The translations under genes and the position numbers were made by a program. The notes beneath the pieces were generated by a model. It searched no databases. It saw nothing but the letters and a program-made list of their open reading frames with translations, and was not told where the DNA came from. Source: Torreya grandis (taxonomy: Eukaryota; Streptophyta; Pinopsida; Cupressales; Taxaceae). Taken from it: DNA of 64,000 nt. The stretch lies in contig JARHVA010003525.1 in assembly GCA_037957365.1 (NCBI GenBank), positions 600,001 to 664,000 of the forward strand, written 5' to 3'. How positions within the stretch are numbered: the stretch's first letter is position 1; every line of letters starts with the position of its first letter. This document shows, piece after piece, positions 12,573 to 23,423 of this stretch.

Positions 12573-14126
12573 CTAATATTTTCCTCTCCCTCTTAGATCA
12601 AAAGGGGTGTTCCTTAGGTATCTTCCATGATGAGAAACCTCATGATGCCATACAAGTGGTTTGTTGAAGTTGAAACTTGGTGAATAATCCTTTTTGCTTG
12701 CTACTATTATTGGAAAAGCTCTGAATGTATCAGGATCAAATAATTTACCAATGTACACATACTCGTTGTGCTATTCAAGACATATCCCTTATTGGTCTTC
12801 ATGCTAGGAAGGCTGATTTGGCTCATGTTCTTCTAGGTATGGATCTTGGTTATTTTCTAGCTATTCTATCTCATCAAGGAGCTTAACTAAATTATCCTTA
12901 GCTTTATCATGACTTTCTTGAAGAAGGGCGGATGATATGATGTTGGACTTGAGATAATAGTCTTCTAATTCATCCCAAAAATCATCACTTTCTTGCTCAA
13001 ACACAAGAGTCTCTGGCTGCCCAACAACAAGTTCTTGAAACTCATTTAACTCATAATCCATAGATTGATCACAAGCTTCCTCAAGAAAAAAAGGAAGTTC
13101 ATCAAAGAAAGTGACAGGGAGCTCATCATGTTTGCATTCTTCATCATCTAATGTTGACATGTTAAACTTTTCTATCTCATCCTGAAATACATGGTACAAT
13201 TACTACCAAGTATCTTCATGAATAGGTTTACCTTTAAGGATTTCAATAGCTGCATGTTCTTCAATAATTGTCTCTTCCTTTTTTTCATGATGATTAAAAA
13301 ACTCATTGATCTTCACAAGGTTTTGATCTGGCTCATGATGATGAGTTCTCCAACTTGGGATTTTGATGCTTGATTGAGAAGTTTTAGGTACATGTTGCAT
13401 AAGCATAGGAGGGCCTGATTGAGGATGCACATACTAATTTTTAGGAGGTATAGGTTGTTATTAGAGTAAGGAGGGATTCCAATTTAGAATATTGGAATGA
13501 ATGGGCTCACTAGAGGATTCTTATAGCCTCCTTTGAGTTTGGACTCCCATTTTAAAGAGATTTGGAACATAAGAGGGTTGGCTTTGCATGGGAAGAAGCT
13601 GATTGGAGATGGGAGAGGGTACACAAGGTTGGTTGCCTTGAGTAGCTTGATTATTCCAACTCACTAGTCTTTCCTCCATATGTTTGATGTCTTGGGATTG
13701 CTTGGCCAAACATTCTTCTTTGTATCTCAATTGTTCTTGGTGAACAAAGGATAGATATTGAACCTCCTCTTAATACCTATTGAAATCATCCAACCTATCA
13801 CACTCTTCCATTTTCTTCTCAAATTCTAACCTTACCTCCCTAACACTCTTAGATTGACTAGGAGAAAAACAATTAGGAGAAATACTTGAGGTGATTCATG
13901 AATAACATTAGCTTGAATAAACTAATAGAGGGGATCATTAGAATAATATTGATAAAATGAATTCTAATACATACCAAAACTTTTTGATTTCTTTTTTGTG
14001 CACTTAGACTGCTTAACCAACTTTTGGTGATGATGAATATCTTCTTATACTAAAAAACTTTTCCATATTTCTTCAAACTTATTTTAATATGAAAAGGATT
14101 TCTTTGTTGTCCCACTGGACATGCCA
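12573..14126 (-). pseudogene. Array A unit 1: unrecognised acidic, Gln/Glu-rich ORF, broken by stops
   Basis: I do not recognise this protein. On the minus strand a frame can be followed from an ATG inside the primer-binding site (M-S-S-G-T-T-K-K, near 14,120) to a stop at 12,573, across several stops and at least one frameshift. Segments in order: a Lys/Ser-rich N-terminus; a Glu/Lys-rich probable coiled coil (EFEKKMEECDRLDDF, then RYKEECLAKQSQDIKHMEER); a Pro/Gln-rich linker (QPCVPSPISNQLLPMQSQPS); a Lys/Glu-rich stretch with HHHEP; an acidic block (DDEECKHDELP, FFDELPFFLEEACDQ, DDFWDELEDYY); and a C-terminal SFNFNKPLVWHHEVSHHGR ending GRGKY. Its place between primer site and polypurine end is that of gag, but no CCHC knuckle or major homology region is visible. 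The same order recurs in units 2 and 3, which supports a real ancestral protein. Confidence 0.65.
14109..14126 (-). other. Primer-binding site of array A unit 1
   Basis: On the minus strand it reads TGGCATGTCCAGTGGGAC, a few bases after the end of LTR2. It resembles the primer site of element D (35,527-35,544) and of unit 3 (23,401-23,418). The ATG of the unit's ORF lies inside it. Confidence 0.65.
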
Positions 14127-14131
14127 AAAAA

Positions 14132-15649
14132 TATCATTAATCTAGAGTTACACCTAATTGAAGATGTGCAAAAGTAGCAAACCCTCACTCTAGTTGAAAT
14201 AATGGGATCTTCTTAGAGGGTGTGTGCCTCTATGTTGAGAAGAACCTCCAGAGAGGGCAGGTTCCCTTAAGATTTATCTATTAAATATGATTATTTTATT
14301 ATTCTCAAATGAAAAGAGGCATGGGAAATTAAAGGGGAAATCAGAAGGGAAAACTTATTTTAATGGGGTGATGCACCTGAATGTTGTGATATTCACTAGG
14401 CACTATTAATCAAAATGAAAATGGAATTCTCTATTACCCTTGCATGAATATTTTACATGAAGGGCTCTACTTCTTCAAATGACCTACAAGGGAAGAGAGG
14501 TGAAATGAGATGGGAATTAATAGGTGGGGAAGGGAACTTCCCAAAAGGGATGTAATCCCACTTAGTATTGGTATGCAATCAAATACATACTATATAGAAT
14601 CCACATCCAAAACCTAAAAATATATAACTCAGAATCAATTTCCTCTATCCAGCTTCCAGGAATCTATTATTGAATATCAATAATCCTTTTTCAAATGACT
14701 TCCAAAAGGTCATTTTATATAAAATTATACAAAAGGCCAAGAGATTGGCATTGAAATAATATGATAAAATCAAGTGGATGTGAACTCAAGTCAATTTTGA
14801 GTTTAAATTAATTAAAACCTTCTTGAAATATTTCCTTTCTTTATCTTTTTTTAGAAACCTTCTTATTTGGCATTGAAACAATAAATGGAAGGAGATAAGG
14901 GTTAGTATTGGTTGACTCAACTCAAGACTAACTCCTTTTTACAATAATTTATTCATTAAATCCTTAATTCCACAAAAATTGCATGATGAGATCCAAATCT
15001 TGGCATTCAAGAGAATGGTGGGCCCAAGTTTGATATAAATAAATACCCTTTCCAAAAATACTATGCCATATTTCTAAGGAGAACTCCACTTGAGTTTTTT
15101 TCAAGTTGAGTTATAACAAGAAAAGATTCCCATTTACATGGAAATCAAGAAACAAGCTTTGACAATTCAACCTTAACTAACTCCACTTGCATGCTTCTCC
15201 TTCTTGAAGTGGGACTCATCTTGATTTCTTTTTTCCTTTTCAAAATTAATACAATATTTTTCAAGAATCTTTTAATTTTCTTACTTTTGTAAGAATTCTA
15301 CTTTTGCATTGAAAACTTTCTTTGGATGAATAGTACTTTAAAAATATTAAAATATATGGATATTAATAATAATATCAAATATGTCATGTGGGAGCTAATT
15401 TTAGGCTATTTGGCATATCAAATGACCTTTTCATAATTTAAATTTTTAGACTTATGATAAAATCACCCTTTTGAACATATTTAAATCTCCTTGAGCCAAT
15501 TTAATGACCTTTGAAACCATTTTTTATGCTTTTGATAATTTTGACCATATATGACCATTTTGACCAACTTTAAAGGCTAATTGACCATTTTGGGAAAGTT
15601 TCAAATGGCAAGGTAGTAATTTGGCCTTGATAGGCCAAAATTACTAACA
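14132..15649 (-). repeat. Array A LTR2 (full, shared between units 1 and 2)
   Basis: 1,518-bp copy of the array LTR. It serves as 5' LTR of unit 1 and 3' LTR of unit 2. This sharing, with no target duplication between units, is the signature of recombination rather than of two separate insertions. Confidence 0.9.
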
Positions 15650-15900
15650 TTTTGGTGACTTTATGGTGTTGACCATCCTTTTGGTCAAAATAATTCAAAA
15701 TCTCTCAAAAAACCTAGACAAAATTGTAATGGGAAACCATAGACATAGACATAACTGACACAAACAAGGATAAAACATGTGCACAAGCACTTGGAGGAAA
15801 GGACAAAACAACTTGGAAAGGGAAAACAAGGCTAAAACATGTGCAAGATGCACTTAGAGGAAAACAACAACTCAAAGAAAAAATAATATGAAAATTTGAC

Positions 15901-16766
15901 CTAATACTTTCCTTTCCCTCCTAGATTAAAAGGGACATTCCTTAGGTCTCTTCCATGATGAGAAACCTCATGATTCCATATAAGTTTTTTTTTGAAGTTG
16001 AAACTTGGTAAATCATCCTTTTTGCTTGCTACTATGCTTGGAGAATCTCTAAATGTATCAGTATTAAATAAGTTCCTAATGTACACATACTCACTGTGAT
16101 CTTCAAGACATATCCCTTGCTGGTCTTCATTCTTGAAAGGCTGATTTGGATCATGTTATTCTAGGCATGGATCTTGGCTGTTCTCTAACTACACTATCTC
16201 ATCAAAGAGCTTGACAGACTGATATTTAGCTTCATCATGACTTTCTTGAGGAAGGGTGTTTGGCATGATGTTAGAGTTGAGACAATAGTCTTCTAATTCG
16301 TCCCAAAATCATCACTTTCTTGCTCAAACACAAGAGTCTTTGGCTGCCCAACAACATGTTATTGAAACTCATTCAACTCATAATCCATAGATTGATCACA
16401 ATCTTCCTTAAGACAAAAAGGAAGTTCATCAAAGAAAGTGAGAGGGAGATCATCATGCTTGAATTATTCATCATCTAATAATGTTGACATGTTAAACTTG
16501 GCTATCTCATCCTAAAAGACATGGTATAATTACTGCCAAGTATCTTCATGAGTAGGTTCACCTTTAAGGATTTCAACAGTTGCAAGTTCTTCAAGAATTA
16601 TCTCTTCCTTTTCTTCATGATGAGTAACAAATTCATTGATCTTCCAAAGTCTTTTAGTTGGTTCATGATGATGAGTTATCCAACTTGTGATTTTGATTCT
16701 AGATTGAGAAGTTTTAGGTACTTCTTGCATAAGCATAGGAGGGGTTGATTGAAGATGCACATACTA
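15901..16766 (-). pseudogene. Array A unit 2: truncated copy of the acidic ORF
   Basis: It holds the C-terminal half of the same unrecognised protein: the HHHEP stretch, the acidic block, and the ending SFNFKKKLIWNHEVSHHGR to GKGKY. The N-terminal half and primer site are gone. At about 16,778 the sequence jumps from mid-ORF straight into the middle of an array LTR. Several stops and a frameshift near 16,310 disrupt the rest. Function is unknown, as for unit 1. Confidence 0.65.
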
Positions 16767-16778
16767 ATTTTTAGGAGG

Positions 16779-17401
16779 TTTGATATAAATAAATACCCTT
16801 TCCAAAAATACTACACCATATTTCCAAGGAGAACTCCACTTGATTTTTTTGCAAGTTGAGTTGTAACAAGAAAAGATTCCCCTTTGCATGGAAATAAATA
16901 AATAATCTTTTACAAGTCAACCTTAACTAACTCCACTTGCATGTTTCTCCTTCTTGAAGTGGGACTCATCTTGATTTATTTTTTCCTTTTCAAAATTAAT
17001 ACAATATTTTTTAAGAATCTTTTGATTTTCTTATTTTTGTAAGAATTCCACTTTTGGCATTGAAAATTTTCTCTGGATGAAATATCACTTTAAATTTATT
17101 AAAATATATGGATATTAATAATAATATCAAATATGTCATGTAGGAGCTAATTTGGGGCTATTTGGCATATCAAATGACCTTTTCATAATTTGAATTTTTA
17201 GACTTATGATAAAATCACCATTTTGAACATATTTAAAGCTCCTTGAGACAATTTAATGACCTTTAAAACCATTTTTTATGATTTTGACATTTTTGACCAT
17301 ATATGATCATTTTGACCAGCTTTAAAGGCTAATTGACCATTTTGGGAAAGTTTCAAATGACAAGGTAGTAATTTGGCCTTAACATGCCAAAATTACTAAC
17401 A
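16779..17401 (-). repeat. Array A LTR3, partial
   Basis: It corresponds to LTR2 from about 15,029 to its end at 15,649. The missing start was lost in the deletion that also removed the 5' half of unit 2. The junction shows about two bases of shared sequence (GT), suggesting illegitimate recombination. Confidence 0.85.
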
Positions 17402-17652
17402 TTTTGGTGACTTTCTGGGGTTGACCAACCTACTGGTCAAAAGAATTCAAAATATTTGGAAAAACCTGGATAAAACTATAATGGGAAACCATAGACATAG
17501 ACATAACTAACACAAACAAGGCTAAAACATGTGCACAAGAACTTGGAGGAAAGGAAAAAATAACTTGGAAAGGGAAAACAAGGCTAAAACATGTGCAAGA
17601 TGCACTTAGAGGAAAACAATAACTCAAAGAAAAACTAATATGAAAATCTGAC

Positions 17653-19072
17653 CTAATACTTTCCTCTCCCTCCTAGACCGAAAGGGACATTCCTTAGGTC
17701 TCTTCCATGATGATAAACCTCATGATGCCATACAAGTGGTTTGTTGAAGTTGAAACTTGGTGATTCATCCTTTTTTCTTGATATTATGCTTAGAGAAGCT
17801 CTAAATGTATCAACATCAAATAAGTTCCCAATGTACACATACTACAATCTTCAAGACATATCCCTTGCTAGTGTTCATTATTGAAAGGATGATTTGGCTC
17901 ATGTTCTTCTAGGCATGGCTCTTGGTTGTTCTCTAACTACTCTATCTCATCAAAGAGCTTGACAAAATGATCTTTAGCTTCATCATGACTTTTTTGAGGA
18001 AGGATGGCTGGTATGGTGTTGGATTTGAGATAATAGTCTTCTAATCCATCCCAAAAATCATCACTTTTTTGCTAAAGCACAAGAGTCTTTGGCTACCCAA
18101 CAACAGGTTCTTGAAACTCATTTAACTCATAATCCATGGATTGATCACAATCCTCCTCAAGATAAAAAGAAAGTTCATCAAATAAAGTGACAGGTAGTTT
18201 ATCATTCTTGCATTCTTCATCATCCAATGTTGACATGTTAAACTTGTCTATCTCATCCTAAAAGACATGGTACAATTGCTGCCAAGTATATTCATCAGTA
18301 GTTTCACCTTTAAGGATTTCAACAGCTGCAAGTTCTTCAAGAATTGTCTCTTCTTTTTCTTCATAATAAGTAACAAACTCATTGATCTTCACAAGGTTTT
18401 GAGCTGGCTCATGATGAGGAGTTCTCCAACTTGGGATTTTGATGCTAGATTGATAAGTTTTAGGTACATGTTGCATAAGCATAGGAGGGGTTGATTGAGG
18501 ATGGACATATTAATTTTTAGGAGGTATAGGCTACTCTTGGATTAAGGAGGGCTTCTAATTTGGAATATTAGAATGAATGGACTCACTAGAGGATTCTTCT
18601 ATCCTCCATCGATCTTGGACTACCATTTTTAATAGATTTAGAACACAAGAGGGTTGGCTTTGGATGGGAAGAAGCTGATTGGAGATGGGAGAGGGTACAC
18701 AAGGTTGGTTGCATTGAGTAGCTTGATTATTTTGACTCACTAGTCTTTCTTCCATATATTTGTTGTCTTGGGATTTCTTGTCAAAACATTCTTCTTTGTA
18801 TCTCAGCTATTCTTGGTGAACAAAGGATTGATATTGAATCTCCTCTTGATACCTATTGAACTCATCCAACCTATCACACTCTTCCATTTGCTTCTCAAAT
18901 TCCAACCTTACCTCCCTAACACTCTTAGATTGACTAGGAGAAAAATAATTAGGAGAACTACTTGAGGTGATTCATGAACAACATTAGCTTGATGAAACTG
19001 ATAGAGGGGCTTAATAGAATAGTATTAATAAAATAAATACTGATACATACCAAAACTTTCTAATTTCTTTTT
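17653..19072 (-). pseudogene. Array A unit 3: copy of the acidic ORF, split by E1
   Basis: Third copy of the unrecognised protein, with the same segment order as unit 1. It includes the coiled-coil and Pro/Gln-rich parts (MEERLVSQNNQATQCNQP, SPISNQLLPIQSQPS), an acidic block (DDFWDGLEDYYLKSN) and the C-terminal SFNFNKPLVWHHEVYHHGR ending GRGKY. Its N-terminal end lies beyond the E1 insertion, at about 23,289-23,415. Stops interrupt it in several places. The C-terminal block of roughly 60 residues is the best-conserved part among the three copies, with mostly conservative differences and no indel. Confidence 0.65.
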
Positions 19073-20191
19073 TGTTAGGTTGTGGAGCTAAAAGCTTCAT
19101 TGATGCAGACATGGGAGGAGGTTGTTGAGTGTCATAGTCACCGGCATCGATTAGGCCAACCAACGTCGGTCAGGGGTAGACAAGAAGGTAATCAACATCG
19201 ATAGGAGTCGGCTGACATCGGTCACCTCTAGGCAGACAGGGACCGATGTCAGTCGCCTATGCGGTTCCATAACTGCTTGTTCATGAATAGTTAGTTAACG
19301 AACCAGTTGTTTGCATGTTAAAGGCTAATTTTAGTCTTGGAGCTATGGATCTAATTATTGTAATTGGATGTCTAATTATTGTTTGCATGAGATCTATATA
19401 ATAGACTCAGGGGCTATATTATAATGTGTGCTAGTTAGAGTTGAGCTTGGTTAGCTCCTTTTGAGAGTGAAGAGAGCAAGGGTAGCTCTTCCTAGTTCCA
19501 CAGGGGTGTCGAGTGTGTATGATCAGGTTGGTCTACAAGTGTGCAAGATCAGGTAGAAGATCCACTAGGGTACTAGTTTGGAGAATCATAAAGACTTGGT
19601 GAGGCAAGGACAAGGGTTCTTCAGGGTGTAGAGAGATCTACATGGTAAGTAAGATCATTGATTTGCAGGTGTGTGTGTGTGTGTGAGGTCAAAGGAGGTC
19701 TGCGGGGTAGCAAGATCAAAGGTGACAACAACACATCAAGAGCAAGATCAGGTAAGATCTACTTGGAGTACGTTGTGTACTTGGAGTATGGTGTGTACTC
19801 AGATTTGGAGTGCGTGGAGCACTTGTGTACCGATAGTAGTGATACTGACTGGTTGGAGGTGAACACCAACTCTGTGTTTGAGTTGTGTGTTGGGACCATA
19901 AGAGAGAGAGTGAGCTCTTGAAGATATTTACTATTTATACCCTAGAGGTGTGGGAGCCCTAGAGGTGTGTAAGGAAGAAGACTGTGGCATCTTATTTGTT
20001 GTATTTCCTTCTGGAAGAGTATTAATACAATTGGGTATTGTCTCTCATATTATGTGTTGTTTCTGAATTTTAGTTACTTGTTACTTCTGGTTAAATTTTG
20101 CATATTTAGTTGCTTGTACATGGTCATCAATGGTGCTTCCTCAGTCCTAATAGTGGAGTCAGAGCATGTTTGTTGTTCTAGATTCCTGACA
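19073..20191 (+). repeat. E1 5' LTR
   Basis: 1,119-bp LTR with a TATA box TATATAATAG at 19,395, a short GT microsatellite at about 19,667-19,685, and a cluster of CCGACGTCGG-like palindromes at about 19,138-19,255 upstream of the TATA box. Confidence 0.93.
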
Positions 20192-20280
20192 AGTGGTATC
20201 AGAGCTAAGGTTGCAGGGAGCAGGTTTGTGTTTGATTATAGGTCACTCTCAGGGGTTTCTGATTGAGTGGGAGTATAGAA

Positions 20281-20940
20281 ATGGTAGAAGAAATTAAGCT
20301 AAGAATGGAGGAATTTAAAATCATGAATGGTTAATTACAGTGTTATGGAAAGAAAGAGCAGGTAAAAAAATATTTTTGGTTGGTAGAAGATCAGCATGAA
20401 GGAACTGAAGAAGTAGATGTTGCAGGTGTTGTTGCATAGGATGCTCTAGGATGTTCCTTGGATAAAGTAGAATCTTGGTTTATAGATTATGTTTCCTCTT
20501 TCCATACATCCCCAATTAGAGGGGTTGGTGAGCCTTGTCAAAGTATTGGCAAAGGGGAAGTGCGGCTGAAATTACAGATGGCCAACACATGGGTGTTGAA
20601 GGAGGTCATGCAGGTCCTAGTCTTGAAGATGCAGCTAATTTATTTAGGAAAGTTGGGTGATGAGAGATGCATAGGAACTCTCATAGCGGATGCACTTGAA
20701 TTAGCATGTGGTAATAAAGCAGGTACTCTTTATCTACTTGCTTATATTAATGATTCTTCTTTTGTTGCGAAGACGTGGCTTTGTAGGCTTGGTCACATGA
20801 GCAAGAAGGAGATGCATGTTCTTAAGAGGAAGTCAGATGTGTTTGATAGACTTAAGAACTAGAAAGCCTTGGTGTTTATGGAGGAGATGATGGATAGAGA
20901 TCAGTGGAGAAGGTTGAGTAACTCTGAGCAGGGCAGTTTG
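20281..20940 (+). pseudogene. E1 chimeric Copia ORF: gag start, protease-like and GAG-pre-integrase segments
   Basis: An ATG at 20,281 opens MVEEIKLRMEEF, a short gag-like start. The frame then runs, past early stops, into LDKVESWFIDYVSSFH, which sits where Copia proteases have a W-x-x-D-S-G-A motif. Here Asp is kept but Ser-Gly-Ala is Tyr-Val-Ser. GIGKGEVRLKL-like and LIYLGKLGDERC segments follow in normal Copia order. AKTWLCRLGHMSKKEMHVL is the GAG-pre-integrase motif (usually WHxRLGHxS). The open stretch 20,458-20,862 is 134 codons. After VFDRLKN the sequence jumps into what looks like integrase-distal sequence, so the integrase core has been deleted. It is not expected to have protease activity. 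Confidence 0.75.
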
Positions 20941-20995
20941 GATAGGGTTTTGATCCAAAGAGAGCTCACGGGTAAAAAGTCATCACTCACAGGCG

Positions 20996-21165
20996 AACAT
21001 AGGTACTGACATCAGTCATGGAAAATTGGTGTCAAACAGACAAGCACATACGTCGATCATGTGTAGATAAGCAAAGTTGGTGGTGTCAGGTAGGTGGAGA
21101 CCGATGTCAGTAGGATAACCAGCATCAGTGATTTGGACAGTCGCATGGAACTGACGTCGGTCGGT
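20996..21165 (+). repeat. E1 internal cluster of ACCGACGTCGGT-like palindromes
   Basis: Diverged copies of the 12-bp palindrome follow the chimeric ORF at short intervals, for example ACTGACATCAGT, ACCGATGTCAGT and ACTGACGTCGGT. The same motif clusters in the LTR. Confidence 0.65.
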
Positions 21166-21429
21166 CACTGGAATGGATTTTGGGTGGACAATAAGCTATC
21201 AAGGAGTCTCAAACGCCCATGGGGAGGACTGAAAGTGTAAGTAAGCCTCAAATTCATTATTCCTCTTCTTTATACTAGTTGCTCACTGCAGAGCAGGAAG
21301 GATCTAGGAAATAGTGGGAGCATGGCATGATGAGGAATTTGATTCCTAGGATGCAGAACCAAACGAGAGATTTGGTAGGGTTGCCAACCGGAAGAAAGCA
21401 CTAAAAGATGAATGGATACCTTAGTTAAA

Positions 21430-22110
21430 TACTAGAGAGAATGGACACGTGAGATGGAAGACCAGGTCATATGGTCTTGAGGAAGTTGCAGGACAGTGGT
21501 ACAGGTTTTGACAGGTGGATGACAAAGCAAGGCTTTAGTCAATGTCAGTGTAACCATTGTGTTTGTCTTACCAGGTTGGATGATGGTCGTAACATTATCT
21601 TGTTACTGTATTTGGATGGTATGCTAGCTAAAGGTTTATAAATACATGGTTTTGCTGAGCTAAAGGTAAGGTTAGTTTAGTGGTTTGCCATGAAGGATTT
21701 GGGAGTAGCGAAATTCTTTGGCATGAGTAATCCTAGAGACAGGGAAGATCACAAGTTGATGTTGTCATAGGATAATTGTGTGAAGGTAGTGCAGGATGCA
21801 GAATGGCAAGCACACCTATGGATGGATAGTTCACAGAATAGAGTCCCCAATCACATGATGAGGTTGAGTACATGTGTACTCCCTGAGTTTGCCCAAGCAG
21901 TGGGTGCTGTCAGAAAGTTTGTAGTCAATCCAAGAAGGAAGCACTAGAAAGCGATTCAGTGGGTTCTCAGGTATCTGAGAGGGATCAACAACAGGTATAC
22001 ATGATATTCAAGGTCAAGTACTTTAGATTTGGTAGGTTACTTGGATGACAGGTGTTGCACCATAGGATGTGTGGTGGTTGGTCTTCAAAATTGAGCTTGA
22101 AGAGGGATAC
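21430..22110 (+). pseudogene. E1 Copia reverse transcriptase / RNase H remnant
   Basis: Several frames with stops are needed. Readable Copia landmarks are MTKQGFSQCQCNHCV, then LDDGRNIILLLYLDGMLA at the place of the Y-V-D-D catalytic box (here Y-L-D-G, second Asp lost). FAMKDLGVAKFFGM matches the usual KDLG motif. Next come LPEFAQAVGAVRKFVVNP and AIQWVLRYLRGINN, and finally a trace of the RNase H start (SSKLSLKRD). The order matches Copia pol from mid-RT to RNase H. It is clearly inactive. Confidence 0.75.
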
Positions 22111-22180
22111 AAGCTAGGAAACAAATTAGATGGTGTACAGGTATAGGTACAATGCAGCTATTTATCTCCAAGTGGGAGAT

Positions 22181-23283
22181 TGTTAGGTTATGGAGCTAAA
22201 AGCTTCACTAATGCAGACATGGGAGGAGGTTTCTAAGTGTCACAGTCACCGATGTCAGTCAGGGGTAGATAGGAAGGCAACCAACATCGGTAGGAGTCAA
22301 CCAACGTTGGTCACCTCCAGGCAGACAGGGACTGACATCGGTCGCCTGTGTGGTTCCAGAACTACTTGTTCACAAATAGTTAGTTAACGAACTGGTTGTT
22401 TGCATGTTAAAGGCTAATTTTAGTCTTGGAGCTGTGGATCTAATTATTGTAATTGGATGTCTTATTATTGTTTGCATGAGATCTATATAATAGACTCGTG
22501 GGCTATATTGTAATGTGTGCTAGTTAGAGTTGAGCTTGGTTAGCTCCTTCTGAGAGTGAAGGGAGCAAGGGTAGCTCCTCCTAATTCCATAGGGGTGCTG
22601 AGTGTGTATGATCAGGTTGGTCTACAGGTGTGCAAGATCAGAAAAAAGATCCACTGGGGTACTGGTTTGGAGAATCATAAGGACTTGGTGAGGCAAGGAC
22701 AAGGGTTCTTTAGGGTGTAGAGAGATCTACATGGTAAGTAAGATCATTGATTTGTAGGTGTGTGTGTGTGTGTGCGAGGTCAAAGGAGGTATGTGGGGTA
22801 GCAAGATCAAAGGTGATAGCAACATATCAAGGAGCAAGATCATGTGAGATCTACTTGGAGTACATTGTGTACTTGGAGTACGGTGTGTACTCAGATTTGG
22901 AGTGCGTGGAGCACTTGTGTATTGGCAATAGTGATACTGACTGGTTGGAGGTGAACACTAACTCTATGTTTGAGTTGTGTGTTAGGACCATAAGAGAGAG
23001 AGTGAGCTCTTGAAGAGATTTACTGTTTATACCCTCGAGGTGTGGGAACCCTAGAGGTGTGTAAGGAAGAAGACTGTGGCATCTTCTTTGTTGTATTTCC
23101 TTCTGGAAGAGTATTAATACAATTGGGTATTGTCTCCCATATTCTGTGTTGTTTTTGAATTCTAGTTACCTGTTACTTCTGGTTAAATTCTGCATATTTA
23201 GTTGCTTGTACATGGTAATCAATGGTGCTTCCTCGGTCCTAATAGTGGAGTCAGAGCATGTTTTTTGTTCTAGATTCCTGACA
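22181..23283 (+). repeat. E1 3' LTR
   Basis: 1,103-bp partner of the 5' LTR, with the same TG and CA ends. The palindrome-rich segment (about 22,246-22,345) differs much more between the two LTRs than the rest does. Confidence 0.93.
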
Positions 23284-23400
23284 TTTTTTGTGCACTTGGA
23301 CTACTTAACCAACTTTTGGTGATGATGGATATCTTATTTTGCTACAAAACTTTTTTGGATTTCTTCAAACTTCTTCAGATATGCAAAGGATTTCTTTGAT

Positions 23401-23418
23401 GTCCCATTGGGTGTGCCA
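23401..23418 (-). other. Primer-binding site of array A unit 3
   Basis: On the minus strand it reads TGGCACACCCAATGGGAC, a few bases after LTR4 ends. The ATG present in unit 1 has changed to ACA here. Confidence 0.6.
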
Positions 23419-23423
23419 AAAAC

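Larger units (their letters stand above)
19073..23283 (+). mobile_element. E1: non-autonomous Ty1/Copia-type LTR element inserted in array A
   Basis: 4.2-kb element with 5' LTR 19,073-20,191 and 3' LTR 22,181-23,283, both TGTTAGGTT to CCTGACA. The primer site TGGTATCAGAGC (20,194-20,205) is the usual tRNA-iMet complement. The polypurine tract AAGTGGGAGA lies just before 22,181. TTTTT flanks both ends, and the array's internal sequence is continuous once the element and one TTTTT are removed, as in unit 1 near 13,990. The internal region is only 2 kb, with a protease/pre-integrase remnant and an RT/RNase H remnant. Most of gag and all of the integrase catalytic core are absent. Confidence 0.93.

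Noticed and set aside
13191..13373. Plus-strand open frame over the array A coding region (also near 16,548 and 18,267)
   Set aside because: It is the antisense shadow of the minus-strand acidic ORF. It recurs only because the ORF does, and its Phe/Leu-rich text is the complement of Glu/Lys-rich codons.
19658..19921. 87-codon frame in the E1 5' LTR and its 88-codon twin at 22,747
   Set aside because: Both lie in the R/U5 part of the LTR and open in a GT microsatellite. They are similar only because the LTRs are copies. E2's LTRs do not keep the frame.
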